Shown here one piece after another: positions 1 through 11,534 of a stretch of DNA of 64,000 nucleotides (its first letter is position 1; each line of letters opens with the position of its first letter). Made by a program: the position numbers and the translations under genes. The stretch is taken from the NCBI GenBank assembly GCA_947247005.1, contig OX365946.1:3046453-3110452 (forward strand), written 5' to 3'. The stretch comes from Spisula solida (Eukaryota > Mollusca > Bivalvia > Venerida > Mactridae). The notes below the pieces were generated by a model that worked only from the letters and a program-made list of their open reading frames with translations, ran no database searches and was not told the DNA's origin.

Positions 1-786
1 TATACAACAAATGTACTTAAATCATGCATTCTTATGCTGATTTATTACAAATAAATAACTTATCATTTGTAAGGCCTAATTGAGTTGGAGAAACATTTTG
101 TTTTAATTTGATCTTGATTGATGACAGTGATTTAAGTGTCAATTTTGTTATGCAAATATTTTGATTAAATGACAACCATAATATTTTATCTCGCGGTTCA
201 ATTAATCAATTTACGAATGTAAATACTAGTATTATGGTAATAAGAACAATAAAAGAAGTGAAAATGTGTTCTCATTATCACGGTATGAATCCCGATACGC
301 CGCTGCTCTGTTCCGTCAGAGAATTGTTCTTATCTGTTTTCACATGGCTCTGACGAAACTCAGGATACATGACACTTGAGTTCCGTCCGAGGGTTAGATC
401 AGTTTTCAGCTGCGTCAGAGCTGAATGAAAACAGTACAGTTTTCGGACGGAACTGAAAAGCGGTGTATCGGGATTCATACCGTGAATATTTAACTAGGCG
501 TTTCGTTTAGTTCACTGTATCAGGTATATGCATACTGTAACACATGTGTTTGTTAATGATTTGTAATTGTACGGTTCCAGTTCATAGCATTTGTAAACAT
601 TTATCCTTGTTCTCGTTGTTCAACATAAACATTTTAAACGTGACACCTTGATCTCTAATGTACATTATAAATCTATATATAGTAACATATTTCCTGATTA
701 AGAACCAAGAAACCAGAGGGGACTCCCCAGAGTTTTTCTAACCGTTCATAGTTATTATTGTCACCCTATTCTTATCATCATTTCAG
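1..786 (+). other. Intron 1 (3' part) of Kunitz copy 1
   Basis: This stretch precedes the terminal Kunitz exon and is collinear with 3260-4351, the intron of the second Kunitz gene. Positions 1-260 match about 3260-3510, and 485-786 match about 4065-4351. It is therefore read as intron whose first exon lies left of the window. A 206-bp inverted-repeat element (279-484) is present here and absent from the second copy. The intron ends in a pyrimidine-rich tract and TTTCAG. Confidence 0.65.
279..484. mobile_element. 206-bp MITE-like inverted-repeat element
   Basis: The left end CACGGTATGAATCCCGATAC at 279 is matched by its inverted complement at 459-484, with one mismatch over about 26 bp. Further inverted similarity continues inwards (GTTCCGTC on one side, GACGGAAC on the other). 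It carries no credible coding capacity. The collinear intron of the second Kunitz gene lacks it, so it inserted after the duplication or was lost from the other copy. No clear target-site duplication was seen and the superfamily is unassigned. Confidence 0.7.
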
Positions 787-986
787 TTTGCTTATTGCCG
801 AAGAAAACAGGCCCTTGTAGAGCGCGTTTTATACGATACTACTATGATTCGCGGAGAAACAGATGTCTGAGCTTTGTGTATGGTGGGTGTAGTTCTAACG
901 GGAACAATTTTGATACGAACAGAGAATGTCTGAGGGCGTGTAGCAGGAGGAGACGCTACAGACCAGCATCATACCGGGGATATTGA
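787..986 (+). CDS. Kunitz/BPTI protease inhibitor, terminal exon (copy 1)
   Basis: After the TTTCAG acceptor, the exon reads in phase 1 into a full Kunitz domain ending at a TGA stop. The six cysteines are spaced 8-15-7-12-3, exactly as in BPTI. The hallmark motifs GPC, RYYYD, FVYGGC and NGNNF are present. The residue after the second cysteine (P1) is Arg, which in this family predicts inhibition of trypsin-like proteases. The domain is followed by a basic tail (RRRRYRP...). The signal-peptide exon must lie left of the window. The second gene at 2649-4548 is its tandem paralogue. The fold is certain from the motifs; the target protease is inferred. Confidence 0.88.
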
Positions 987-1200
987 AACCACACATCTTG
1001 ATCATTTACTGCTTGTTAAAATAAGATAAAATATAAACGTTTAGTGCAATTCTTCTTCTGTCTATTTTTACGGCTGTTTATATTTATTTGTATTCAGGAT
1101 GGATGTGCATGCTGATGAACTGCTCCGTATTCTATAGGTTGCTGACATATCTACCCACAGCCGCTATCGCAATAAAGAATATTGTATTTGTACTTTTAGC
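987..1200 (+). other. 3' UTR of Kunitz copy 1 with AATAAA at 1171
   Basis: The stretch after the stop aligns with 4549-4760 downstream of copy 2, including the first bases after the stop (AAACCACACATCTTGATCATT). A canonical AATAAA lies at 1171-1176 in the conserved context GCAATAAAGAATAT. It is read as 3' UTR and cleavage signal, giving a UTR of about 200 nt. Confidence 0.65.
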
Positions 1201-1429
1201 AAACTCTTATTTTTTTAATTATAGTACATGTACTTATTTAACGATTATTAATTTAAAGTGATGCAGTGTTTGAGTGGACGTCGTTTAACAAGTCTTATAG
1301 AAAATACATGTAGGTTTAACAAATCGGAAAGGAAGCGGAACAGCGAGCATAGACAGCTGAGCATGAATGGAACAAAAGCTACAATCACAAATATAGAATA
1401 AAAAATGAACAAGAAAAATGAAACTAAAC

Positions 1430-2085
1430 ATCTTAAGCACGGCACCCTAGCTCGACAACCTGTCGCCTCCGTCAGCCCAATCGGTTTCTCCCTATCCAGC
1501 CTCACGTCCGCCATGCTCTTTCAGTCTGTCTTTCAGTGACCTACCTGCTTCGTATACCTATCGCCCACGTATACCACCATGTCACATTTACAGCAATTTA
1601 TTCCGTACACCACATTACCATTATCCTTATAAAATTGTGCATTCCTCTGCCACAAGCAACACATTTTTCTAGCATCTCAGTTGCGGGTTTGGTTGCTTGC
1701 TCATTACCCAATTGATTTTACCATGTACCAATGTGTCCATAAGCTACCATTGGAACAGGCTCAAAAACCTCTTTCACTTTGTCTGATTTATGTATTTCAG
1801 GGAGATTTTGTCTGTTGATCCTGTGGATATCTGGTAGAGAATGTTAGCACAAGTGGAACTCTCTCTACATTCTTTCTGTCATCTTTTTTGTTGATTAAGC
1901 TCTCCCTTTCAGTCTTATCCGCCATTGACAGTTGCTTCTCTAAGAACTTACCACTGTACCCTCTTTTTCTAAGTTGATTCGTTAGCTGTTTGCGATGTTA
2001 CCAATAGTCTTTGCTTCTTGTACAAATCCTGTTCAGCCGAATTCCTAGCTCGTATGGTATGGCTTGTTTCACACTTGATGGCTAG
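1430..2085 (-). pseudogene. Penelope-like element remnant (RT C-terminus plus GIY-YIG endonuclease)
   Basis: The minus strand, with frameshifts and stops, reads as the C-terminal part of a Penelope-like retroelement. In order it shows IPYELGIRLNRIC and RGYSGKFLEKQL, then VPLVLTFSTRYP, then KVKEVFEPVPMVAY, then a cysteine-containing linker. It ends with CCKCDMVVYVG followed, after a +1 frameshift, by EAGRSLKDRLKEH. The last two match the GIY-YIG endonuclease core of this class. The order matches the family, while the catalytic RT palm is missing. It sits where the two Kunitz duplicates stop being collinear (about 1395), so it probably inserted after or at the duplication. It is not functional. 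Confidence 0.75.
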
Positions 2086-2089
2086 TTTG

Positions 2090-2580
2090 ACCGGTAATTC
2101 ACATGAAATAAATTATGTTGTAATTGGTTCTAGGTTAGGCCTAATTTGGAGCTAGAATGGCTGGGCTATGTTGATAAGTCGGACTTCATAGAATATTTAA
2201 AAACACGAACAGAGTGGCAGTATCATTATTTATTGTATACCTGATGTCGTAAAATATTTAAATTACAGAAAGTAATGACAGTGCAGTTCATGATGCTCTA
2301 TTAAAAGTATGACATTTAAATGGGCCTTGAATTAAAAACATTAAAATGTTACTTGATTTATTAGCATTTATGAATAATTCATCATTAGTCTTTACATGTT
2401 TATGTGTGTTGTTTGTGCACCAAGGTAGTTGAAAAACAATGGATTAATTAAACCCTTCGTTAATTTGGGTCACGCAAGTGATGTTGATTAATTACGCTGT
2501 ACTAAAAAATAGGTTAAATATTGTTCCTCCAAGCAGTTTATTTTCATTGGATAAAAACAGTTACATGTACATAATTATGC
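2090..2580. other. Intergenic stretch upstream of Kunitz copy 2
   Basis: AT-rich sequence between the retroelement remnant and the promoter of the second Kunitz gene. I see no exon, RNA gene or repeat family here. It should hold the proximal regulatory DNA of the downstream gene, but I recognise no specific site beyond the TATA-like motif listed separately. Confidence 0.4.
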
Positions 2581-2583
2581 TAT

Positions 2584-2590
2584 TATAAAT
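2584..2590 (+). promoter_or_regulatory. TATA-box candidate of Kunitz copy 2
   Basis: TATAAAT lies 59 nt before the initiating ATG at 2649. That spacing fits a start site near 2614 and a 5' UTR of about 35 nt, which would be normal for a small secreted effector gene. It rests on sequence match and spacing only, in AT-rich DNA. Confidence 0.4.
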
Positions 2591-2648
2591 AAGCATCTCG
2601 ATAGTCGATAGTGATCAGAACCTTTTAAACACAACATATCAACAAGAC

Positions 2649-2748
2649 ATGGCGGCGTTTTTGTCTTCATTGTTAAGCATTGTTGTTATTTTATTTTGTG
2701 TTTTGTCTGTCGGTAGAACACAATTTAACAATTGGAACGGAGGAGACG
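2649..2748 (+). CDS. Signal-peptide exon of Kunitz copy 2
   Basis: This first exon encodes a short secretory leader: MAAFLSS, a hydrophobic core LLSIVVILFCVLSV, then GRTQFNNWNGGDG. It ends at a GTGAGT donor in phase 1. Joined to the exon at 4352, the split codon becomes GTT (Val) immediately before the first Kunitz cysteine, so the frame is preserved. Cleavage probably falls after the SVG/R region. The precursor would be 98 residues, typical for a single-domain Kunitz inhibitor. The ATG sits in the context AAGACATGGCGG, a favourable start with G at +4. Confidence 0.82.
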
Positions 2749-4351
2749 GTGAGTCGAATTAGTACTTATTTATGTTAGAATTTTGTTTTAAAGAATCGAT
2801 TTTACATTGTCCAAGATCACTGATTAAATCATTTACTTGTTTTGTGATATAAATCGAGTTTGCATACATTCTTTTATTTCAGCTTGTAGACATTATTCTT
2901 TATGACTTTAACAGTAATGAATTAAAATGTAGGAGAGTAAACAAAAGAAATAGACACTACGACCTGATAAACGTTTGACTTTACAATTGTAATAATGTTA
3001 CCCCTGCTGGTTTTTACGTCCGTTGGAAATGGTCCGCAACACCCAGTAATTAATCTGTACTCTAATTCAAAAAGTTTTCATATGGTTCTCTTTAAACGTT
3101 ATGACAATATTAATAGGCACAATTATCTAGGTTAAGACCGATTTTAAACTTGGTGAGGGTGTTTGAGATGTCCGTAATAATTCTTATTTCAATAGAACAA
3201 AACATTTCTTTTCGCCGTGTGAGTTTGGAGATAGATAGAGAGTGGATTTAGACAACATAATACCAAAAATATACTTTAATCATGCAATTTGATGCTGATT
3301 TATGAAATAAATTACCATTGGTAAGGCCTATTTGAGATGGAGAAACATTTAGTTTTAATTTTATCTTGATTAAAGACACTTTGAGTGTCAGTTTTGTTAT
3401 GTAAATATTTTGTTTAAAAAAACCGCACGAAATTGCATCTCGTGGTTAAGTTAACCCGTTTACGAATGTAAAAACTAGTATTATGGTAATAAGAACAATA
3501 AAGGAAGACAACTAAATATCTATGCTCAATATTTAAAATGACTGCCTCACGTATTGGTGTATTTAAAAAATTAAATTACTTCTCAAATATTTATGTAATG
3601 TTGGTATAGTTTCCTGTATTTGCCATAAACAACCACATTGACATAAAACATAACTTTGGAAACATCAGCATTTTGTAGTAATTTAGCATTTATACACCCA
3701 AAATTCTATAGGGTATTAATACCCTTTAGAATTAGAACTACTATCACTTAAATTGCCTGAAAATTGTTTCCATTCGATGAAAACGAATTGCGAAACGAAC
3801 CCAATACCTCAAAGATGTTTCGGCTTTAGTTTGTTGAAGTTACAGTTTGATCATGTGTGAATTACATAATTAACAGAACATTTTGGAAGGAAACTCTGCG
3901 ATATTTTCGAACAGAACAATACTGAGTACCAATTATCAAGAGTGATTTAAATTGCTTATATGCCATAAATCTTTCATAAAGCAAACACCAGTGCCTTTCT
4001 ATTATATAAATACTTGGAAAATTACATCATACAAAAGGTTTAACCCGATCTATGAGGCAGCACTTTAAACTACGCGTTTCGTTAATTCAATTCATCAGGT
4101 ATATGCATACTGTAACACATGTGTCTGTTTATGATTTGTAATTGCACGGTTCCAGCACAAAGCATTTGTAAACATTTAACCTTGTTCCTGTTGTTCAATA
4201 TAAACATTTTAAAACGTGACACCTTGTTATCTAATGTAAATTATAAATCTATATATAGCAACATATTTCCTGATTAAGAAGCAAGAAGCCAGAGGGGATT
4301 CCTCAGATTTTTCTAATTACTATGGTGACCATGTTCTCCTTCTCATTTCAG
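2749..4351 (+). other. Intron of Kunitz copy 2
   Basis: Flanked by GTGAGT and TTTCAG. From about 3255 onwards it is collinear with 1-786 (the intron of copy 1), apart from insertions. A fragment of a TTAA-type MITE occupies 3540-3800. No additional exon is evident. Confidence 0.65.
3540..3800 (-). mobile_element. Partial copy of the TTAA-type MITE found at 16246-16748
   Basis: Starting at GACTGCCTCAC, this segment matches the inverted complement of about 16490-16740. The match includes the internal near-palindrome TATAGGGTATTAATACCCTT and the downstream TTGCCTGAAAATTG block. Only one terminus is recognisable, so it is a truncated copy. Confidence 0.6.
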
Positions 4352-4548
4352 TTTGCTCATTGCCGAAGAAAGTAGGCCCTTGTTATGCAGCTTTTCGGAG
4401 ATACTACTACAACATATTCACCGGACGATGTGAAAGATTCATTTGGGGCGGATGTCAACCAAATGGCAACAACTTTGAGACGCACTTGGAATGTACGTGG
4501 ACTTGTGGCTGGAGACGCTACATACCAGCACCATACTGGATATATTGA
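4352..4548 (+). CDS. Kunitz/BPTI protease inhibitor, terminal exon (copy 2)
   Basis: Exon 2 of the complete Kunitz gene, from the CATTTCAG acceptor to a TGA stop. Cysteine spacing is 8-15-7-12-3, and GPC, RRYYYN, FIWGGC and NGNNF are intact. The P1 residue after the second cysteine is Tyr, where copy 1 has Arg. By family rules this shifts preference from trypsin-like to chymotrypsin-like or bulky-residue proteases. The tail is shorter and less basic than in copy 1 ([13 protein letters not shown]). The conserved framework with a changed contact loop suggests functional divergence after duplication. The inhibitor role is inferred from the fold. Confidence 0.88.
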
Positions 4549-4760
4549 AACCACACATCTTGATCATTTACTGCTTATTATAATAAGATGAATAAACGAT
4601 AAATTGCAATTATCCCTCATCCGTGCTCTGTTGCAATTCTTCTTCTCCTTCTGTATGCCGTCTTTTACGGCTGTTAATATCTTCATTGTGGATGTGGTGA
4701 TGAACTGCACTATCTTTGCCGCTATTGCAATAAAGAATATAGTATCTTGTTTTTGTTTTG
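4549..4760 (+). other. 3' UTR of Kunitz copy 2 with AATAAA at 4729
   Basis: This aligns with the 3' UTR of copy 1. AATAAA lies at 4729-4734 in the shared context GCAATAAAGAATAT, giving a 3' UTR of about 200 nt. Confidence 0.65.
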
Positions 4761-5494
4761 AGTCTTTCCTAGCCATTAAAGTTATAATTTCAGTTGTTTA
4801 ATTGTCATAACATAACTTTATGATTTAAAGTGAGGCAATGTTTAACCAGACGTCGTTATAGAAAATATATTTAATCAATCGGACAGGAAGGGCAACATCG
4901 AGCAGACACAGCAGAGCACGAAAGGAGCAAAAGTGACAATTACAAACATTAATCAAAGCGATGCAAGCGCTGAACGCCTGGGGTAAAACTTTAATCGCCT
5001 GGGAAGCAGTTTACTGACCAAACTGAAGTAAATGTAAACTGGTCAAAAACTTTTGTAGAAAATACACGTTCTCTTTTACTGCCAGTTATGTTGGCCTTAG
5101 AAAGTTGTAGAGTTAATCTATTGGCCATGCTTAACTTGCCTATGTATCTTGTTTGTACATGTACTACTAGTAATAACAATACATCTCAGAATTCCATTAA
5201 TGCCCCCACACCACTAGTCCACTACCAACATACATGGACAGTCACATATTGAATGGTTTGGCAAATAATGCGAAAAGCTTATCGGAAATATGGAAATCGA
5301 TACTGTTGGAAATTACTGTCACCTTTTCATGCTTCCATTACTACACTATAACAACGTAATCACCAATTATCAAAATCACCTTCTTTATCAGCATACAAAA
5401 TTATACTAATTTGTCAAGTCACAAAATGACGACATTGCATTGTAAACAACTAGTGATAGGGGAGGTAAACCAGTCTAAGAATGATCCACACTCC
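4761..5494. other. End of the duplicated segment and intergenic DNA
   Basis: Positions 4800-4955 still match 1220-1395, including the block with GAGCACGAAAGGAGCAAAAG, which marks the right end of the tandem duplication. From 4955 to 5494 I see no gene or recognisable repeat. Confidence 0.5.
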
Positions 5495-5933
5495 AGGGGC
5501 TTGTTCGGAACGCTGTTCCGCACATTCCGGACAGTGGAACACACTTACGAACAAACCGGAACACTGTTCGGAACATGTTCTTTCTGTGCCCGCCACAGAG
5601 GTGGTGCAGCCAGAACAGTCACGTGATTACAGCAAGAACAATGGTCGCTTGTGTCATAAAATAGAATATAATAAATTTATTTTCCAATTATAGGGCATTG
5701 CGGGCAAACAGTCACATTCAAATATATCGTTATGCATATTTTTTCTCCAATATTACGGCTGCAACTACAATTTTGGTCGTTTTAAACATTTTACTTTCTG
5801 TTCCGTTTTGTTCGTAAGGTGTTTGGAGTAGAACATTCGGCACACTGTGCAGGACAGTTCCGTTTTGTACGGAAGTTGTTCGGAGTAGCTCATCCCGCAC
5901 AGTGTGCGGAACAGACGCTACGAACATGCCCCT
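5495..5933. mobile_element. 439-bp inverted-repeat element (AGGGGC...GCCCCT ends)
   Basis: The ends AGGGGCTTGTTCGGAACGC and its imperfect complement GCTACGAACATGCCCCT face each other. Inside each arm are repeated blocks built on GTTCCGNAC, such as GTTCCGCACATTCC and GCACAGTGTGCGGAAC. The whole element can fold back on itself. It has no coding capacity. The CAGGGGC-like terminus is compatible with a hAT-type MITE, but I found no 8-bp target duplication. Confidence 0.6.
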
Positions 5934-6519
5934 AATGTCAACATGGCAGTTGTGATAAGTTCCAAACTGCTGTGTTCTTCCGCGATGTTCCGGGTAAATA
6001 ATAATATTCGTGCAGGTCCTTGTTGTAGACAGCCGTATTTTTGTCTTGTGCACGTTCAATACTTGCTATGAGGACAATGGAAACTTCCAGAACCTTCTAA
6101 GGTTTATGTTAAGTTATTGGTTAGTATGACAACTTGCAGTATAGTAACCAAAACAAAATATTTGAATAATTAAGCAATTAACTAAAATTAGTAACATTAT
6201 TGACAATGGTCATAGCTAAACAACATCTGTATGATGGGGATGCAAACTGCAACGCAGTTAGTGAATAATATATATACTGGAGCATCCACCAGGGTAATCA
6301 GAAGTTATAAGACTATACGAACAATTAGTTTAATTTTAATTTTAACCATTTTTGGAACCTGGAGATTTACTATGATAATAAAACAAGCAAAATACAACGC
6401 GGCTTTGTTATAAGGCTCATTTGTTGTCGATGACGTCGGGATTCTCAAAAATGGAGGAACTAACAGTAAGGTGTTTTTCGGACATTTGTAGTGTTATGCG
6501 AAAGGGTTAACCTTATGTA
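5934..6519. other. Intergenic stretch, nothing recognised
   Basis: AT-rich sequence between two inverted-repeat elements. No exon, RNA gene or repeat family could be supported. Confidence 0.3.
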
Positions 6520-7467
6520 CGAGGGGTGATCAATGTATTCGTGGACTTTTCATCTAGCAAGTTTATATAGCCAATTAGGCTACATAACAATGTATTATCA
6601 TTTAGAGTAAAACCCTTTCGACAGAATTCACTTATTACACAATTGTATTCACCCAATGAGTGCGTGACGTATGCCGTCACGTGACGCCACTCTATGCGCT
6701 CCCGTTTTAAGCGTACATAGCTCCTTTTTGGACTCATATCTTGTCCCAGATGGACGATCTTTTTACTGTTAAGACATAAGTAAGTTATAAATAATCACCT
6801 CTCAAATGTAAGATGGAAAAAACAGAGTTTTGATACGTTATTGGACATAAGACTCTACAAAAGACGGTTTGCTTAACGTGGTCGTATTATCCCGATGGAG
6901 AAAAAAGCACAACCTAGCAAGTTTGGGGCGCAATTTCTAAAGAACCCTTTGTAGCTGGATTCAAAGGTTTATATATTCGTAGTCAATGCTAATCGCAGTT
7001 TTCGCCAGTAATATATGGTTAAGAAATAGGCCTCTCATTTCACAGAAAATAGAGGAGAATGTCCCTGCTATGGTGATAATTCTTCCGTTTTCCTTATTTT
7101 ATCAATGCATCGGTTTGATATAATTACATCAGCATATACGATATAATCATATGTAGATCCTTATTAAGAATTCCCCTACATTTTGGTTATGTCATCTTTG
7201 AGATATCAGAAGGATTTTCCAAGATTGACGTAATTTTTACTGACATGCCGTTGCTCTGTGATTATGTATTGTCCGACATGCTCGACGGCGCGTGCTGCAC
7301 ACGGGTCACGATAAGTGACATCATTAGGTAAATTGTGACGTCACAATAAAAAATTAATTCAAACGCTAGATAATTAATAGATCTGCATGACCTGGTAATT
7401 TCATTACTCTATGATCAATATAACAAAAGTTAGAAGGAAAGTCCACGAATATATTGATCACCCCTCG
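6520..7467. mobile_element. 948-bp mariner-type non-autonomous element
   Basis: Terminal inverted repeats CGAGGGGTGATCAATGTATT (left) and their near-complement ending TGATCACCCCTCG (right) are each flanked by the dinucleotide TA, the mariner/Tc1 target duplication. The arms match for about 35 bp, through ATTCGTGGACTTT. No intact transposase is present. The CGAGGG start is typical of mariner termini. Confidence 0.75.
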
Positions 7468-8640
7468 TAAGTTGGCTAAATTGACCTTTCTGCCGATTTC
7501 GATTGACAGGTAGTGTTAGCCAATCGCATTGCAACATTTCGCTAACGGTCTATCGCCGCCATCTGGTAGGACAACCTGGACATTAGACAAACTAAAATCG
7601 ATGGAAATTGTGCAATATTCAACAATGCATTATTTCATTAATAATGAATACATTTTCAATATATTGGTATGTTTAAAAACTAGAGAATTTCGACTTTGAT
7701 TTGATTGCAATGTCATGAAAGTAAATAAATGTATTAAACCCTTAGAACCTCGGAAGTAAGAGCTTCATGTGTATAATTTGATATATTATTAGTATGAGTT
7801 GGATGCAATATCAATTTATATTATTGATATTTACAATAAAATAATTCTAATTACATTTGTATTACATGTTGAGAAACTAGAAAGGTTCGTCAATAATTTA
7901 ATACGACTGCCTTTTAAAGCCGTAGGCACGTATTGTTTGTTATAGAATAAGGACACATACATATCAATTAACAAGAATGTGTGAATTATTCCTGACAAAG
8001 CTGGTTGTGAAGTATTTTATAATGTTGGACAAATGTTGTTGTTGGTCTATGTAATAGTTATTTTAAAGCACTTTTTAGTAGATAAACTTATGGTTCTAAA
8101 AGCATTCCTTTTTCAAATTTTATAAAAATTAAGCCTATATAACTTTAGATTATTAAAGCCTTATATAAAGGTTTGTATGGTCAAACTATTGCAAATCATG
8201 ATATATTCATGTAGATATAAGTTTATTTCAAAGTATCTATGGACCTGAGGCCTGTCAACTCCTTACCACTACACAAATTTATAGCAATTATGCATCACTG
8301 TTTGATCCCATACTGTTCCCCTTTTCTGCCTTATATACCAATGGTATTCAAGAAGGCACTCGCAATTGTTTTTTATACTAGTACATGTATAAGGTTTTTA
8401 CAATTGACGACATCGTGTGCCTGTGGTGTAGCATAGCACAGTACGCTCTCATCTACAACGGGTGCAATTTACAGTTTCCTTATAGCGCAGACAAAGAACA
8501 CATTGGTCCGATATATAATGGTTTTTACAAATTGCTAGCAATTTAGTACAAAGAACAAAGTAGTTAGCGTCTTTATATTAGGTAAGGAATTATAAAACAT
8601 AAATCAACCAATACCCTCTACCAAAATATCGTGAGGAGAA
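7468..8640. other. Intergenic stretch, nothing recognised
   Basis: AT-rich DNA without long open frames, splice-flanked domains or repeats that I can match elsewhere in the window. Confidence 0.3.
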
Positions 8641-8644
8641 AATG

Positions 8645-9095
8645 TTTATAAATAAATAAAAAATATACCATATTTATATAGCGCCAATTCATGCGAACGC
8701 ACGTTCAATGGAACTTTACATTATTGTGTTGCAGCCACAAGGGTGCAGATGCATCCTCTACCCGTGCAGATACAGCATGACCTGACCTGAACCTGACAGA
8801 CTGAGAGAAAGCCCTTGAAGGGGGAGGGAGAGAGAGAGACATTATATACAGACATGTCCGGCGCTCCAGAAGTGCGCATAGCTTTTATTTCGATTAGACA
8901 GCATGTTTCTGTTGTCACCCCGGTGTATATCACCGATACAAAACTTCCTGGCACGTCCATATACTTAGCAGACCTCACGGACAGATATAGCGGGAACTGT
9001 TATAAATATTTCAGAAATGTCAAGTACCGATGCCATGGATTAAATCCACAACTTTTGGATAGACAGTCCAGAGCGTAACCACTGAGCTAAATCCG
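8645..9095 (-). repeat. SINE-like repeat with a tRNA-derived head
   Basis: Read on the minus strand from about 9095, the sequence GGATTTAGCTCAGTGGTTA looks like a tRNA acceptor/D-arm with a pol III A box. It is followed by an anticodon-arm-like stem and a weaker B-box-like GTGGATTTAATCC. The opposite end, near 8660, has GGCGCTATATAAATATGG and an A/T-rich tail. This is the organisation of a tRNA-derived SINE of about 440 bp. It is not a functional tRNA gene. Confidence 0.4.
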
Positions 9096-9775
9096 TTTAT
9101 AATACAAGCGGCCACATAACGCATGTCCAATAGTCAGAACGGATCGGCATATGTATTGAGTTTCCTTTATGCTCTAATTAATGCCTTAATAAGGAGAGCA
9201 AAAGCATTCGTTAACTAGGGCATTGCGTTTGTTAAACATTATATTGTTGAGCACCGCTTTGTTAAAGGTATCAAAAAGCATTATGTTAATTACTTTGTTT
9301 AAAACACATAACATTATAGGTAAAATATCATATTAAATTAGACAATTAAAGCTAAATATGTCTGTCATGATTCTGCCTTGGGTCAATATTATCTTATTGT
9401 TGAAGCTCTGAAGCGATTATCACACGTACTATCTGTTAACATACAACAATGAATTGCATTATGTGTCACAACCAATAATAGTAGATACCATTAAGCATAT
9501 TCAGTCACCATGTTCAATTTTAATTACATAATGATACAATACAATTTCCTTGGCAGATAATGATCTGTTAATATAATCTTTTTTAAGTTTCTATGCCACA
9601 AACAATTACCCTTATAACAAAAACAATGATCACAGTAAATAAAGTAGTGCAAATGTACCAATGTTGAAATGTTTGTGCCAAATTCAAACTATGTCATCGA
9701 TGTTATAGTCGGTCAGGCACGTGTGGAGTTGTAAGGCCAAATGAACTCTTATGAAAATGTTACAAAGGATAATAG
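9096..9775. other. Intergenic stretch, nothing recognised
   Basis: AT-rich DNA with no supportable coding or repeat feature. Confidence 0.3.
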
Positions 9776-10130
9776 AAAATCCGACAGGAGAGGCAGCACT
9801 CAACTTAAACTTAAACAACTGAGCACTGAACACACAGAAAATTACAACATCACATTCCACAATTTTCCGGCAAAATGCCCAACAAACAAATGAGAGAGAC
9901 ACTGAACTAAGCCGCTAAAAGTCAAAGTTTCGGCTGTCGAAAATTCGAAAGTCCAAAAAGCTGAAAGACCTTGTCAAAACGCTACACACTTATCTAATAG
10001 TTTTCCACCCCGCCAGTCATTATCGGAGTAAGAGTCAACAAGCAACGAATCAGAATAACGACTACACATCACGGGGACAAACATATCGGACACGGAATGC
10101 AGCTCTCAACAGAAACAGCAGAGCACGAAA
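9776..10130 (-). repeat. Diverged 3'-end fragments of the RT retroelement family
   Basis: On the plus strand, GGCAGCACTCAACTT...GAGCAC at about 9785-9965 and ACAGCAGAGCACGAAAGGC at about 10105-10125 match the inverted complement of the 3' terminus of the family at 28100-30949. They are short, old, 5'-truncated pieces in minus orientation. Confidence 0.5.
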
Positions 10131-11534
10131 GGCATAATACACACACACAATGATCAATCACATACAACAAGTTTAAGTAACAATGACAAATATAAAGCTA
10201 CATAAAGTAAAAAATGAAACTTAACAACAGCATGACTGTACATAATTCCGACACAATCAGTGAAACTTAAAGCTAGCAGACAACAAAGGATGACAAGGTG
10301 GACCACACATGACAGGGACAATCCACAATACAGCTTACAAATGAACAAGCACACATGTATTTTGTATTAAACCAAGCAGCATATTGCTGAACTTTAAAGT
10401 TGCAAAAAGGCATAAACAACAACAAATTAACAAGGACGACTATTCCAATGAACAGTCAACAAAATGGCGCAGTTAAACAAGTATGTTGGTATGCTTTTCT
10501 ATATTCCCTTTTACGATAAAACTGACAATACGCAATACTTTTTATGTAAGAAGGTTGAAGACATGCTTCCATCTTGGTATGGACTGTGACAAATGTTATT
10601 AACTTTATGTTAGCCACACATACAACTTTATGAAACAGGGCTGGTATTCACCAAGCCCTTATTAAATTTTGAAAACTAATTAAAAATATTTTGACTTAAG
10701 TCCAAATGATCGCCCTTATTTTTTCAGTGATTTACGAAGCGGTTTGTATTTATGCTGCAAAACTGTATAACATTACAGTTTTATTTTTTATATTATTATA
10801 AATGAGGCAGTGTTAAAATATTAGAAAATTTTAAGTTTTCTAGTAAGATGCTTTTTGAAGAAAACGGATGGACGTTTTCCGCCAAGTAGTTATTGTTTAA
10901 CAAAAACATGTTTGAACATAATCTTAAGTTCGCAGTACATGTATATTTTTCTGTATCTGTTAGGACCAAGGCTGACAAAACCGATAACATACTAAATAAT
11001 TTTACAATATCCTTATTTCGTTAAGCTATCATTTGTGCACAATGGATCGGATCAATACGACATATCTATATATGCATCTAGTAATAGGACAAAACAGTGA
11101 TTGATCAGTCACATACAACATTGTGCAGAACAGTTCACTATTGGAATAATTTAAATAAACAATGTTAGTGCATCTGGGTGGGATGTTCTTAAGATAATAC
11201 AATTTAATTTCTGCTATACAAGTGGAATAATGAGAAAGTCGTAAGTAAAGAATCGATATTTAGAGATTACAATTACAAGTTTATTATTACGTAAATAAAG
11301 GCCACCGGCCCAAAATACAAATACATGCATGTTCACATAATAATTTCAAAAATAGTAAGTTGTGTCCATTGCAAATTTTTAAGAATAAGTCAATGATACT
11401 AAACAACAGTAACAATATTGTATACATATAATGATATCATAAAATAGGAATTTGGTCAAAAATTTGCTCACAAAAGTAAAATAAAGTATGATTCTAACAA
11501 AGTAAAGGTGATTAATGTGCTCATATAAAATGTT
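10131..11534. other. Intergenic stretch, nothing recognised
   Basis: No exon or RNA gene is supported. The short open frames here have no domain signature and are treated as chance. Confidence 0.3.

Noticed and set aside
278..478. Minus-strand open frame of 66 codons
   Set aside because: It lies wholly inside the 206-bp inverted-repeat element; the frame is a by-product of the palindromic arms.
8985..9095. Functional tRNA gene on the minus strand
   Set aside because: The A box is good but the B box is poor and acceptor-stem ends do not pair; a SINE head is the better reading.
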